A DNA stretch of 64,000 nucleotides from Alphaproteobacteria bacterium (GTDB lineage: Bacteria > Pseudomonadota > Alphaproteobacteria > Rhizobiales > JAJFHC01): NCBI GenBank assembly GCA_021775805.1, contig JAJFHD010000127.1, positions 1 through 64,000 on the forward strand, written 5' to 3'. Within the stretch, counting starts at the first letter, position 1; every line of letters begins with the position of its first letter. The notes below the pieces were generated by a model. It ran no database searches. It saw nothing but the letters and a program-made list of their open reading frames with translations, and had not been told where the DNA came from. Below are positions 34,238 through 42,914 of the stretch, in pieces. Both the position numbers and the translations under genes were made by a program.

Positions 34238-35107
34238 ATGAACAAACGACTCTCGGCTTTTGTCACCTCAGTCTCTTCGCTGCTTCTTGTGGGCGCCATC
34301 GCAGGTGCCTCTTCCGCGGCCCAGCAACAGGTCGCAGACGGGGTTGTTGCAGAGCAGCGGGCGACGCTTGCCAAGAACACCAGGGACGCCGGGTTCGGCC
34401 CTCAGTCTCCCCGCGATATCGATTCGGCTGGCGGCGGCAATCACCGCGCGTTTGAGGCTGCGCCCGCCTATACGCAGATGAACCTGTGCAACATTCACTT
34501 CCATGAAAGCGCCGAGCACAAGGGCGGCGAATTCGCCAGGTTCGCGGGCAATGGCGACGGCCACGGCTACGGCACCGGCTACGTGTACTCCGGCACGTTG
34601 AGCGACGCGGAACTGGCAAAGACCGGTCAGGAGTTCGGCGTCAACGATCACGGCAGCCTGGTTCCCGGTGACACCATCGAAGTTCACTATGTGCACACGA
34701 CTGCAAAGATAAAGCCCGGCCCCACCTTGGGCGCCTGCCTGAGCGACGCCATCAAGAACCCGCAACTGCGCGTGGAAACCCAGGTCTACGTTCTGGTCAA
34801 CGATGACAAGGCCCTGGATTTTGGCGAACTGACACGGCTTGGCGTTGTCGGTGGCCTGCACCAGGCAACAAACATCCCCGACAACACGGGAACGCCCGTT
34901 CAGTATGCCGGCTCCACCACAGGCCCCGGCTACAACGAAAATGGCTCCCCATTCCAGGTCACCTGGAGCGTTCGCCCCAAGGTTGCGAAGGTCAACATCT
35001 CAACCGTCGGCGCATGGCTGAAGGACAATGTGTTCGATGAAGACCATGCCCACGGCGTCAGAAACTTGGTGATTAATCCGGATCTTCTGTCAAAAATTTC
35101 GCCGTAA
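34238..35107 (+). CDS. Exported delta-class carbonic anhydrase
   Basis: 289 residues with a Sec signal peptide ('VTSVSSLLLVGAIAGASSAA'). The mature protein contains 'MNLCNIHFHESAEHKGGEF', matching the His-x-His zinc motif of the delta class, then 'GTIEVHYVHTT'-like strands and 'LRVETQVYVLVND'. Periplasmic interconversion of CO2 and bicarbonate is the expected role. The family is best known from diatoms and dinoflagellates, with bacterial homologues. It stands alone, convergent with the SoxH-like gene, next to the thiosulfate oxidation cluster. Confidence 0.75.
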   Translation: MNKRLSAFVTSVSSLLLVGAIAGASSAAQQQVADGVVAEQRATLAKNTRDAGFGPQSPRDIDSAGGGNHRAFEAAPAYTQMNLCNIHFHESAEHKGGEFARFAGNGDGHGYGTGYVYSGTLSDAELAKTGQEFGVNDHGSLVPGDTIEVHYVHTTAKIKPGPTLGACLSDAIKNPQLRVETQVYVLVNDDKALDFGELTRLGVVGGLHQATNIPDNTGTPVQYAGSTTGPGYNENGSPFQVTWSVRPKVAKVNISTVGAWLKDNVFDEDHAHGVRNLVINPDLLSKISP

Positions 35108-35164
35108 CTTCGCCGGTTGAATTGAAAGGACCGCCGACTGCGGCAGTCGAGTTTCCGGGCAGGG

Positions 35165-36115
35165 TCATTCGAACTCCATCTGTTCGAACACCCGGCCGGC
35201 ATTGCGCTTGGCCAGTTCCTGAAATGTATCCAGATGGGCAAATGACGACTGGTCCACATCGTAGGCATCCTGGAGGCTGCCGCCGGCGTCGATCAGCTTA
35301 CGGATTTCGCCCCGAAGAAACACCAGGTAGTCTTTGGTGTAGCGGCGGACCTGCGCAATGTTTGTCGGATGGCCATGTCCGGGGATGACGTAGAGCGCGC
35401 CCAGGGCTTCGAACTTCTCCCAGCTCTCAAGCCAGCCGGCAGTATCGGTGTCGTCGAAAATAGGCGGCAGCCGCTCATGGAAAGCCATGTCACCGGCAAT
35501 CACGAGCTTCTGGTCGGGCAACCACACGGAGATGTCGCCGGGCGAATGCGCAGGCCCGATCATGCGCACTTCAATCTTGAAGCCGCCCATTTCCACGATT
35601 TCGACATCCGTGAATGTCTTGGTCGGGCCCTTGACGGTCGTCTTTTCAGCCTTCTCCCGGTTATAGCCTTTCATGCGGTCGAGAATATCGTAGGCCCGCT
35701 CCTTGAACGCGGCTGCTGCATCTTCATGAGCCAGGATCGGCACGCCCAGTTCTGCCCAGTAGCCATTGCCCAGCATGGCGTGGCCCTGGCCGTTTTCATT
35801 GATCACCAGTTTGACCGGCTGATCGGTGATTTTCTTGATCTCGTCGTGGAGCGCTTCGGCCAGTACATAGGCGGCGCCGCCATTGACGACGACGACACCG
35901 TCACCGGTCACGATGAAGGACAGATTGTTGTTGTGGCCGGTGTTTTCGTGGGTCGGCGGTCCGCTGGCGCCGATCGCCGACCACACATGCGGGATGACTT
36001 CGACCGGTTTCGAGTAAAGCGCCGACTGCGGATACTGGTCAGGAATCGACTGACTGGCAATCGACGGCACAACCAGAGCCAGCACGCTGCAAAGGGCAAC
36101 AAACATCAAGCGCAT
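35165..36115 (-). CDS. Exported MBL-fold protein, SoxH-like, with altered metal motif
   Basis: 316 residues with a signal peptide (cleavage near 'SIASQS'). The fold is metallo-beta-lactamase ('SFIVTGDGVVVVNGGAAY', 'GPAHSPGDISVWLPDQKLVIAGDMAF', 'YVIPGHGHPTNI'). Where most members have H-x-H-x-D-H, this one reads 'NENGQGHAMLGN', so three or four usual ligands are replaced. SoxH-type proteins end some sox clusters and their role is unclear. It follows the alpha/beta hydrolase with an 87-bp gap holding its own AT-rich SoxR-type site. Confidence 0.82.
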   Translation of the reverse strand: MRLMFVALCSVLALVVPSIASQSIPDQYPQSALYSKPVEVIPHVWSAIGASGPPTHENTGHNNNLSFIVTGDGVVVVNGGAAYVLAEALHDEIKKITDQPVKLVINENGQGHAMLGNGYWAELGVPILAHEDAAAAFKERAYDILDRMKGYNREKAEKTTVKGPTKTFTDVEIVEMGGFKIEVRMIGPAHSPGDISVWLPDQKLVIAGDMAFHERLPPIFDDTDTAGWLESWEKFEALGALYVIPGHGHPTNIAQVRRYTKDYLVFLRGEIRKLIDAGGSLQDAYDVDQSSFAHLDTFQELAKRNAGRVFEQMEFE

Positions 36116-36148
36116 GGCAAACGGCTCCTTGGTGGTTCTGCGTCCATT

Positions 36149-36169
36149 ATATACATATATGCGAATATT
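36149..36169. promoter_or_regulatory. AT-rich SoxR-type operator before the SoxH-like gene
   Basis: ATATACATATATGCGAATATT; its complement contains ATATTCGCATA, the same core as at 45218. It lies 34 bp upstream of the SoxH-like start, between that gene and the hydrolase. It stands out sharply from the GC-rich surroundings. Confidence 0.5.
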
Positions 36170-36202
36170 ACAATTTTTACCAGGTTTGTCGCGATTACGA
36201 CT

Positions 36203-37126
36203 TTAATCCGCCAGGAACCCGGCAACCAGGTCGGCGGCATCTTCCGCATAGAAGTCGAGGAACATGTGACCGGCGTCCTCGATAATCTTCAGAGACACCT
36301 TGCCGCCACCGACGAAGGGGCCGACCCTTTCAGCAACGTCGGGAACAACCGTATCGGCTGAACCGGCAATCACCAGGATCGGGCGCGGGATACCGGAAAA
36401 ATGGGTGGCAGTTTGCCGCCGCGGATCTTCGCCGTAGTAGGAAACAACGCTCTCTGCCGCAGCCTTCGACGCGCCGCAATAGACAAATCCCGGCAGATCC
36501 ATCATCGCCCCGCTCTTGCCGGATGCCACCAACCCCCTCGCCTTGTCGAGCAACGGAGCCAGATCGGTTTTGAAACGCTGCTTGAAGTTTGCCGCCCGGG
36601 CCGTCTCGGACGTCCCCATCGCAGGCGCCAGGAGCATTACTTTGTCGACACCATCATGTGACGCCGCATACCAGCTCACCTGATTGGCGCCCCGGCTATG
36701 GCCAAGGTGCGAAATCTTGCCGGCACCCTGCAGGCGCAGCCAGTCGGCCCAGGCGCCGATTTCGCCAACCGCGCCCTCGTGGCGATGGTTGTGCGGTTGC
36801 GCGCAATCGTACATGCCCTGCCGCCTGTCGAGGCCAAGGGTGAGCGTGTGCGCCAGTGTGGCAATGCCACGCTCGGCCAGCAGCGCCTGCAGGGTTTCGA
36901 CCAGTTCCATGTCCTTGTGGGCGAGTGTGCCGTGGGTAATCAGCACGACACCATCGGTGATCGAGCCGCCGTCGGGCACTACGAGGTCGCCCAATGCCGT
37001 CAGGCCGCCGATCCGAATCTCGACCGGTTTCGGGGCCGCCTGGAGCGCCTGCGTCCAGCCGCCCAGTATGCCCGCAACGACGATCAGGGCGCCGGCGAAG
37101 CGGCGGGCAACGCCATTACCACACAT
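36203..37126 (-). CDS. Exported alpha/beta hydrolase in the sox cluster
   Basis: 307 residues with a signal peptide ('FAGALIVVAGILGGWTQALQAA'). Ser nucleophile in 'ISHLGHSRGANQVSWYAA' and His in 'IIEDAGHMFLDFYAED'; 'VLITHGTLAHKDMELVETL' is the oxyanion strand. ATG 37126 has AGGGG upstream and overlaps the soxW stop by 11 bp, so it is part of the sox transcript. It is not a standard sox gene; a periplasmic ester or thioester hydrolase would be a plausible accessory. Confidence 0.85.
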   Translation of the reverse strand: MCGNGVARRFAGALIVVAGILGGWTQALQAAPKPVEIRIGGLTALGDLVVPDGGSITDGVVLITHGTLAHKDMELVETLQALLAERGIATLAHTLTLGLDRRQGMYDCAQPHNHRHEGAVGEIGAWADWLRLQGAGKISHLGHSRGANQVSWYAASHDGVDKVMLLAPAMGTSETARAANFKQRFKTDLAPLLDKARGLVASGKSGAMMDLPGFVYCGASKAAAESVVSYYGEDPRRQTATHFSGIPRPILVIAGSADTVVPDVAERVGPFVGGGKVSLKIIEDAGHMFLDFYAEDAADLVAGFLAD

Positions 37127-37727
37127 CAGGCTTGACCCCTTTGGCTTCGAGGTCTGCAAATTTGTCCTGCAGAAAACGCTGAAAACCCTGGGTTTCGTAA
37201 GCCTTCTGCTCCACGAACTCGAACATGGAAAGGAAGTGGAAGGGCTTGAAATACCCGGGAATGCGCGCCACTTCCGCGTCGCGGCCGGACTTGCCGTCGG
37301 CGATCTCGGTGTCGAAGAACTGGATCGTCGGCGTGAAGTTCACCGCCCACTGCCTGGCAAGTGCGCGCTCCTCATACTCTTTGCCGTCAAAGTCCGTTAC
37401 CGTTCGCGATCCCCACAGATTGAGCTGGAGAACGGCGAACTTCCGGCTGACAAAATCCACGATCTGCTTTTTCTGGAAGTTCACGGCGTGCATTTCCCGG
37501 CAATAGGGGCACCCCCTCTGCTCCCAGATAACCGCAAGACGTTTGCTTTCGGACATCGCTTCCTGATGATCGTCCCGCAGATCGAGGAAAGATTCCAGAA
37601 ACCACGGTTGGACATGTAGCCCGTCATCGTTCACTTCCGGTTCCGATGCAGCCCGGCCGGATGCCGGGAGGAACGCCATTCCTGCGGTCAGCAAGCCTGA
37701 TTTGCAAAACAGTCTTCGGTCAATCAT
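37116..37727 (-). CDS. soxW: SoxW thioredoxin-like protein
   Basis: 203 residues. An N-terminal export signal ('MIDRRLFCKSGLLTAGMAFL', twin-Arg-like) precedes a thioredoxin fold with 'WEQRGCPYCREMHAVNF', the CPYC redox pair, then 'FTPTIQFFDTEIADG' with the cis-Pro. SoxW receives electrons from SoxV and keeps Sox proteins such as SoxY reduced in the periplasm. Here it lies after soxF, not beside soxV as in Paracoccus. Confidence 0.88.
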   Translation of the reverse strand: MIDRRLFCKSGLLTAGMAFLPASGRAASEPEVNDDGLHVQPWFLESFLDLRDDHQEAMSESKRLAVIWEQRGCPYCREMHAVNFQKKQIVDFVSRKFAVLQLNLWGSRTVTDFDGKEYEERALARQWAVNFTPTIQFFDTEIADGKSGRDAEVARIPGYFKPFHFLSMFEFVEQKAYETQGFQRFLQDKFADLEAKGVKPDVW

Positions 37728-37766
37728 GGTTCCGCCTCCTGCCGGATTGGTTGAGAATGGGTGACA

Positions 37767-39065
37767 TTAATGGGGTCCGTACAACGCCTGCAACAGCTTG
37801 CCCCGCCAGGCGGCCGCTGCTGCTGCATTTTGCTGACGCAGAGTCGCGTCATCGTCCACATCGCTTGTCGTTCGTTCGACGGTCTTGAAACCCGTGCCAG
37901 CCGCCTCGTACGTCGCCGCCATGTAGACCGCATCGTCGGGCGCCACCGTCGACCAGCATGTGTCTGACACCTGGATCCGTTCTTCCACCTTCATTTGCAG
38001 CAGACGAAGGACAATGTCGCAGGCCGCCAGGCGGGCCTCGACCTGGGCGGCGTGGGCCGATTTCGACAACTCGCCGACCGACGCCGCATCGCCGATCACA
38101 TAGATGTTTTCATCGATTGCCGAGCGCATGGTCGTGGCGTCGATCGGCGCATACCCGCTTTCATCCGTGAGACCCGCCTCAGCGAGAATACGTGCCGCTG
38201 TCTGCGGCGGAATCACATTGAGGACATCCGCTTTGAAGGTTTCATCCCGGGCAACGACAGCGCCCGAATCGAAGTCGACGCTTTCGATCCCGCCATGAAA
38301 GTCCCGTGGCACCCATTCAATGACGCCCTCATAATAGTCAGCATACGCTGTTTCGAACTGAGCCTGCAGGGGATAGCTGTCCTTGTCGTCAATCAGCAAA
38401 ATCGTTGCCGTCGGATTGTGTTGCTTGAACCAGCGGGCCCCCAGGCAGGCGCGTTCATAGACGGCCGGCGGGCACCTGTGCCCGCCTGAAGGCGCGGTGA
38501 TCGCCAGCCGGCCCCCTTCGGGGACGGCCTTGAACAAGTCCAACACGTCTGCACACGAAGCGTTCGCAATCCAGAGCGGGTCCCTGCGGGAACCCCTGAC
38601 GTCGCCAACCCCGTCCCAGTTGAGGGCGACCCCGGGGGCGGCAATCAGGATGTCATACTCAAGCGCTTCCGGACCTGTGCCAGAAGAGTCGAGAACCACC
38701 CTGCGCTTGCCGGTTTCGATCCGCCTTGCGTTCAACGGGACAACCGAAACACCGGCATTGGAGACAGTTTCCGAAACGGTGACGGGCTCGACCGCGCAGC
38801 CTTGCGGTGCCTTGAATGCATGAATGGCAAACGGCGGATAATAGGTTTCAGACCCTGACACTATGGATACATCGATGGCATTTCCGGCCAGCAGGCGAAT
38901 GTCTTTTGCAGCTGTCGCACCACCGACCCCACCACCGACGATCACAACGCGCGGCCTGGACTGGGCGTTGGCGCTTAGGGCCGGAACAAATGCGATTGCG
39001 GCCGCACCAGCCATCAGTTGCCGGCGGTTCAGGGGAAGCCCACGTGACCTGCATGGCATTTTCAT
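37767..39065 (-). CDS. soxF: SoxF, flavocytochrome c sulfide dehydrogenase flavoprotein
   Basis: 432 residues. Twin-arginine signal 'LNRRQLMAGAAAIAFVPALSANA', dinucleotide motif 'RVVIVGGGVGGATAAKDIR', and FccB-type active-site Cys in 'RCPPAVYERACLG'. The C-terminal 'DTCWSTVAPDDAVYMAATYE' is the flavocytochrome c FAD-contact end. It oxidises sulfide to sulfur species in the periplasm. In Paracoccus it pairs with the cytochrome SoxE, which is missing here; the electron acceptor could be another cytochrome c. Confidence 0.9.
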   Translation of the reverse strand: MKMPCRSRGLPLNRRQLMAGAAAIAFVPALSANAQSRPRVVIVGGGVGGATAAKDIRLLAGNAIDVSIVSGSETYYPPFAIHAFKAPQGCAVEPVTVSETVSNAGVSVVPLNARRIETGKRRVVLDSSGTGPEALEYDILIAAPGVALNWDGVGDVRGSRRDPLWIANASCADVLDLFKAVPEGGRLAITAPSGGHRCPPAVYERACLGARWFKQHNPTATILLIDDKDSYPLQAQFETAYADYYEGVIEWVPRDFHGGIESVDFDSGAVVARDETFKADVLNVIPPQTAARILAEAGLTDESGYAPIDATTMRSAIDENIYVIGDAASVGELSKSAHAAQVEARLAACDIVLRLLQMKVEERIQVSDTCWSTVAPDDAVYMAATYEAAGTGFKTVERTTSDVDDDATLRQQNAAAAAAWRGKLLQALYGPH

Positions 39066-39135
39066 TGACCCTTTTCAGGCGCTTCGCGTTTCTCCGATGC
39101 CCCCGTAACAACAGACAGCGACTATGACAGGCAAG

Positions 39136-39792
39136 TCAATCGATTGCAGCCGACGGATTCTTCTCTTCGTCAGGTGTTACATCGAGCACAAGCGCCCGCT
39201 TGGTTATCTTGACATCGGTTTTACAGTTCTTCATGCACGGCTCAACCTGACTGACCGAAGGCGTGTCTGGCCTGGGATCGTCGATGAAGTTTCCTTCGTT
39301 TGGCAGTCTGATTGACGAAAAGTTGTCTTTCGAGAGCACGAAATCGGCATCTACAACATCGTTCATGTGCAACAGGAATGCCGTGATCGCGTAGACCTCG
39401 TCGGCTTCCAGGGATTGCGCATCACCGAACGGCATGGAACGGTTGATATAATCGAACACCGTGGAGAGATAGGGCCAGTACGACCCGATCGTCTTTTTCG
39501 GATCCTCGCCGGCAAGCGAGCCCTGCCCGCCGGAAAGTTCCGGCCAGCGGTCGACGCCCTCGGCAAAGTCGCCGTGGCACGACGCGCATTTTTCGCTGAA
39601 AATCTCTTCGCCCTTCGACACGCTGCCCTGGCCGTCGGGCAGCCCCTGGCCATCCGGCCGGACGTCGATATCCCAGGCGGCAATTTCGTCAGGCGTCGCC
39701 ACCCGGCCAAGATCGAACGTGCCCGCCAGTGCTGTTCCCGAAATCGATGCGGCGGTCAGCAGGACCAACGTGAATTTAGGAAATTTCGACAT
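39136..39792 (-). CDS. soxD: SoxD, cytochrome c subunit of sulfane dehydrogenase (single-haem form)
   Basis: 218 residues with a Sec signal. One haem site, 'EKCASCHGDFAEG', and candidate Met ligand in 'NRSMPFGDAQSLEADEVYAITAFLLHMN'. The C-terminal 'EPCMKNCKTDVKITKRAL' is typical of SoxD. Paracoccus SoxD is about 384 residues with two haems; this one stops where the second domain would begin. It overlaps soxC by 17 bp. It carries electrons from SoxC during sulfane oxidation. Confidence 0.87.
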   Translation of the reverse strand: MSKFPKFTLVLLTAASISGTALAGTFDLGRVATPDEIAAWDIDVRPDGQGLPDGQGSVSKGEEIFSEKCASCHGDFAEGVDRWPELSGGQGSLAGEDPKKTIGSYWPYLSTVFDYINRSMPFGDAQSLEADEVYAITAFLLHMNDVVDADFVLSKDNFSSIRLPNEGNFIDDPRPDTPSVSQVEPCMKNCKTDVKITKRALVLDVTPDEEKNPSAAID

Positions 39793-41053
39793 TTTCTATC
39801 TCGCCGCTGCTCTGGACATGCCAGGTCTGAATACCGTTATTGTGGTAGATCGAGTTGGTGCCTCGGACAGCGCGCAACTGGTCTTTCGTGGGTTGGGCGT
39901 AACCTGTGGAATCGACAGCCCGGGACTGCAGCAGGAGCGGGCTGCCGTCCCAGTCGAACTCATAGTAGAACCGGTGGAGCGCCTTGGGCAGTTGAGGCCC
40001 GTCTATCCGTGCGGCGTGCCAGTTCTTGCCACCATCGGTCGTGACGTCCACCCGGTCGACCGTGCCGCGGCCCGACCAGGCCAGGCCGGACAGGATTGTA
40101 TGACCCTTGCCATGGGTGATCGGCGCCTGCGGGCTCGGATTGGTGATCACCGACTTGCAGTCCATCTCCCAGGTAAACCGGCGGGCCTTGCCGTTCTCCA
40201 TGAGGTCGGTGTATTTCGACGTTTCCTCGCGCGCATGCCACGGCATGTCGCCGACTTCGATGCGGCGCAGCCACTTGACCCACATGTTGCCTTCCCAGCC
40301 GGGCACCACCAGGCGCAGGGGATAGCCCTGTTCCGGACGCAGGGCCTCTCCGTTCATCTTGTAGGCGACCAGACAGTCGTCGAGCGCCTTTTCGATCGGC
40401 AGCGAGCGGTTCATGCCCGAGGCATCGCCGCCCTCGGGCATCAGCCATTTGGCATTGGTCTTCAGGCCCGCCTCTTCAAGGATGTACTTGAGCGGAATGC
40501 CGGTATACATCACGCAATGGACCATGCCGTGGGTGAACTGGCAGCCGTTGAGCTGAGCACCACGCCACTCCATGCCTGAGTTTGCCGCGCACTCCAGAAA
40601 ATACAGCCTGTTGGTTCGGGGGAACCGCTTGAGATCTTCCATCGTGAAGATCAGCGGCTTGTCGACCAGGCCATTGATCATCAGCCGGTGATCGGCGGGA
40701 TCGATTTCCGCGATCCCGGCGTGATGCCGCTCGAAGCACAGACCGTTGGGCGTGATGATGCCTTCAAGTTCATGCAGCGGCGTGAAATTGACCGAGCTTT
40801 CGGTCGATGCCGTAAGCCAGCGCACGTGTCGGCGAACCGCTTCCTTTTCGAATTCGGACGGTGTTCCGTACGGGCGGGCGTCGACGCCCTCGCCCAGCGC
40901 CCTAGACCAGTCCGGAATGTTGGGCGGCAGGTTTTCCGGATTGCCGGCCGCACCGGCACCATGGGCACCGGTCGTCAGGGCGATGCCGCCGGCCGCCGCC
41001 GACGCGAGCAGTTTTCGGCGGGTCAGATCGATGTTCTTGGTGTTCTCGTTCAT
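39776..41053 (-). CDS. soxC: SoxC, molybdenum subunit of sulfane dehydrogenase
   Basis: 425 residues of the sulfite oxidase family. Twin-arginine signal 'DLTRRKLLASAAAGGIALT', molybdopterin Cys in 'LECAANSGMEW', and 'RLVVPGWEGNMWVKWLRRIEV'. The C-terminal dimer domain runs 'GLAWSGRGTVDRVDVTTDGGKNW'. ATG 41053 is preceded by GGAGG at seven bases. With SoxD it oxidises the sulfane sulfur bound to SoxY. Its presence predicts complete oxidation of thiosulfate without sulfur globules. An AT-rich SoxR-type site lies just upstream. Confidence 0.94.
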   Translation of the reverse strand: MNENTKNIDLTRRKLLASAAAGGIALTTGAHGAGAAGNPENLPPNIPDWSRALGEGVDARPYGTPSEFEKEAVRRHVRWLTASTESSVNFTPLHELEGIITPNGLCFERHHAGIAEIDPADHRLMINGLVDKPLIFTMEDLKRFPRTNRLYFLECAANSGMEWRGAQLNGCQFTHGMVHCVMYTGIPLKYILEEAGLKTNAKWLMPEGGDASGMNRSLPIEKALDDCLVAYKMNGEALRPEQGYPLRLVVPGWEGNMWVKWLRRIEVGDMPWHAREETSKYTDLMENGKARRFTWEMDCKSVITNPSPQAPITHGKGHTILSGLAWSGRGTVDRVDVTTDGGKNWHAARIDGPQLPKALHRFYYEFDWDGSPLLLQSRAVDSTGYAQPTKDQLRAVRGTNSIYHNNGIQTWHVQSSGEIENVEIS

Positions 41054-41078
41054 GGCCATCCTCCAGGAGGACAATATT

Positions 41079-41103
41079 ACATATGAATATACGAATATAA
41101 ACG
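41079..41103. promoter_or_regulatory. AT-rich SoxR-type operator between soxB and soxC
   Basis: Stretch with CATATGAATATACGAATATA; its complement reads TATATTCGTATATTCATATG, carrying the shared TATTCG(T/C)ATA core. It lies 26-50 bp before the soxC start and suggests an internal, separately controlled promoter for soxCD and the genes after it. Confidence 0.5.
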
Positions 41104-41114
41104 CGACAAATCGG

Positions 41115-42803
41115 CTAGGCTCCAACCACCTTGACCGCGTCGTTGGGCACGACCCGCACGGGGGAGTGTTTCTTCAGGTGGTTTTCGACCACATCCCAGA
41201 TCGCGGGCCCCTCGGTGTCGGGGTTGATGCTGGCCCATCCGGCAACGACATATTCCCGCGCCGCGTCGATCGGCGCGTTGTCTTTAAGCGTCACCATGCC
41301 GGAGATCCGGTGGCCGATCGGCTTTTGCGGATCGATGGTGTATCCAAGGCCGCCGACCCGGACCATGTCGCCGCCCTGCTGGTAATACGGATCCGGATTG
41401 AACAGGTTGTCCGCCACGTCTTCCAGAACCTCCTTCAGGAAGGCACCGGTCATCTTTGTGCGATAGGCCGCCGGATAGGTCATGGCACATACATTGTGCA
41501 GATCCTCAACCGTAATCGACTGCCCCGGCAACAGGCTCGGCCCCCAGCGAAAGCCCGGCGACAAGGCAATCTCGGCGTCGCGTTCTTCCAGCAAGGCCTG
41601 GCAGATCAGATCGTCGACCGTGCCGTTGAAATTGCCCCGGCGGTAAAGCAGACCGTCGGTCTGGCCGATAACCCGTTTCAGTTCGCTCTCATAGGGCGCC
41701 CGCACCTTGGTCACGAGTCGGGACATCTCCGGATCGGCTTCGATGACATCGGAAAAGATCGGGATCAGCCGGTAGCGATAGTCCTTGAGGCCGTCGCTGC
41801 CGACGTCGAGATCAATTCGGGAAACAAACTTGCCGTTCGAACCACTCGCGATGAGAAGCGTCTTGCCGACCTTGAGCGGCGCCGGCAGCGCATCATGGGT
41901 GTGGCCGCATAGGATGATGTCGATGCCGTCCACCTTGGCGGCAACCTTGCGGTCGACGTCGAAACCGTTATGCGACAGGAGGACCACCAGTTGCGCGCCG
42001 CCTGCCCGGGCGGCCTCGACCTGCTTGCGGATCTCCTCTTCGCGGATGCCGAACGACCAGTTCGGTATCATCCAGCGCGGATTGGCGATCGGCGTATAGG
42101 GGAAGGCCTGGCCGATGACGGCAATCTTGACGCCGCCGCGCTCGAACATCTTCGCCGCCTCGAACGCCGGTTCTTCCCACTCATTGTCGAAGATGTTGGC
42201 ACCCAGGAAAGAAAACGGCAGTTCTTCGACAATCTCCTTGACCCGGTCGGCGCCAAGCGTGAATTCCCAGTGGCCGGTCATGGCATCGGGCTTGAGCGCG
42301 TTCATGACTTCCACCATGTCCGCGCCCTTGGTCTTGAGCGCGGTGTAGCTGCCATGCCAGGTATCGCCACCATCGAGGAAAAGCGTGTTGTCGGCACGCT
42401 CGCCGCGGATATGCTTCAGCACCGTCGCGATCCGGTCGATGCCGCCCATCCGGCCATATTGTCTGGCCAGTGCTACAAACCCCTCAGATTGAAGCGCGTA
42501 GGCTTCGGCCGAGCCGGCTGGGATGTTGTAGCGTTCGAGGAAATCAAGGCCGGAGACATGCGGCGGCTGGCCTTTCGCCGCGCCAACCCCCAGATTGATC
42601 GACGGTTCGCGAAACCAGACCGGTTTCAACTGCGCATGAATGTCCGTCAGGTGGGCTATCGTGACATTGCCGAAGGCTTCGAACGACAGCAGGTCCGCCT
42701 GTGACAGCTTCTGTTGAGCAGCAAGGGAACTCCAAGGCAGCGTTCCGCCATAGATCGCCGCGAGCGCACCCGCTGCTTGCATGAACTCCCGGCGTGACAG
42801 CAT
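41115..42803 (-). CDS. soxB: SoxB, thiosulfohydrolase
   Basis: 562 residues of the 5'-nucleotidase/metallophosphatase superfamily. Twin-arginine signal 'LSRREFMQAAGALAAIYGG'; dimanganese site motifs 'IAHLTDIHAQL', 'LFLDGGDTWHGS', 'MTGHWEFTLG' and 'ILCGHTHDALP'. ATG 42803 has GGGAAA five bases upstream. It hydrolyses the terminal sulfonate from SoxY-bound cysteine S-thiosulfonate, releasing sulfate. Follows soxA; the 111-bp gap holds nothing clear. Confidence 0.95.
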   Translation of the reverse strand: MLSRREFMQAAGALAAIYGGTLPWSSLAAQQKLSQADLLSFEAFGNVTIAHLTDIHAQLKPVWFREPSINLGVGAAKGQPPHVSGLDFLERYNIPAGSAEAYALQSEGFVALARQYGRMGGIDRIATVLKHIRGERADNTLFLDGGDTWHGSYTALKTKGADMVEVMNALKPDAMTGHWEFTLGADRVKEIVEELPFSFLGANIFDNEWEEPAFEAAKMFERGGVKIAVIGQAFPYTPIANPRWMIPNWSFGIREEEIRKQVEAARAGGAQLVVLLSHNGFDVDRKVAAKVDGIDIILCGHTHDALPAPLKVGKTLLIASGSNGKFVSRIDLDVGSDGLKDYRYRLIPIFSDVIEADPEMSRLVTKVRAPYESELKRVIGQTDGLLYRRGNFNGTVDDLICQALLEERDAEIALSPGFRWGPSLLPGQSITVEDLHNVCAMTYPAAYRTKMTGAFLKEVLEDVADNLFNPDPYYQQGGDMVRVGGLGYTIDPQKPIGHRISGMVTLKDNAPIDAAREYVVAGWASINPDTEGPAIWDVVENHLKKHSPVRVVPNDAVKVVGA

Positions 42804-42914
42804 CTGATTTCCCGATCTGCGTTGTCGATATCCGTCTGGCGCAGGGCGCACTTGTCACGTCGGCTGAAACGCTGAGTCCGGCCCTGCCCGTCAGTTGAAT
42901 TTGGTTACACGGTC

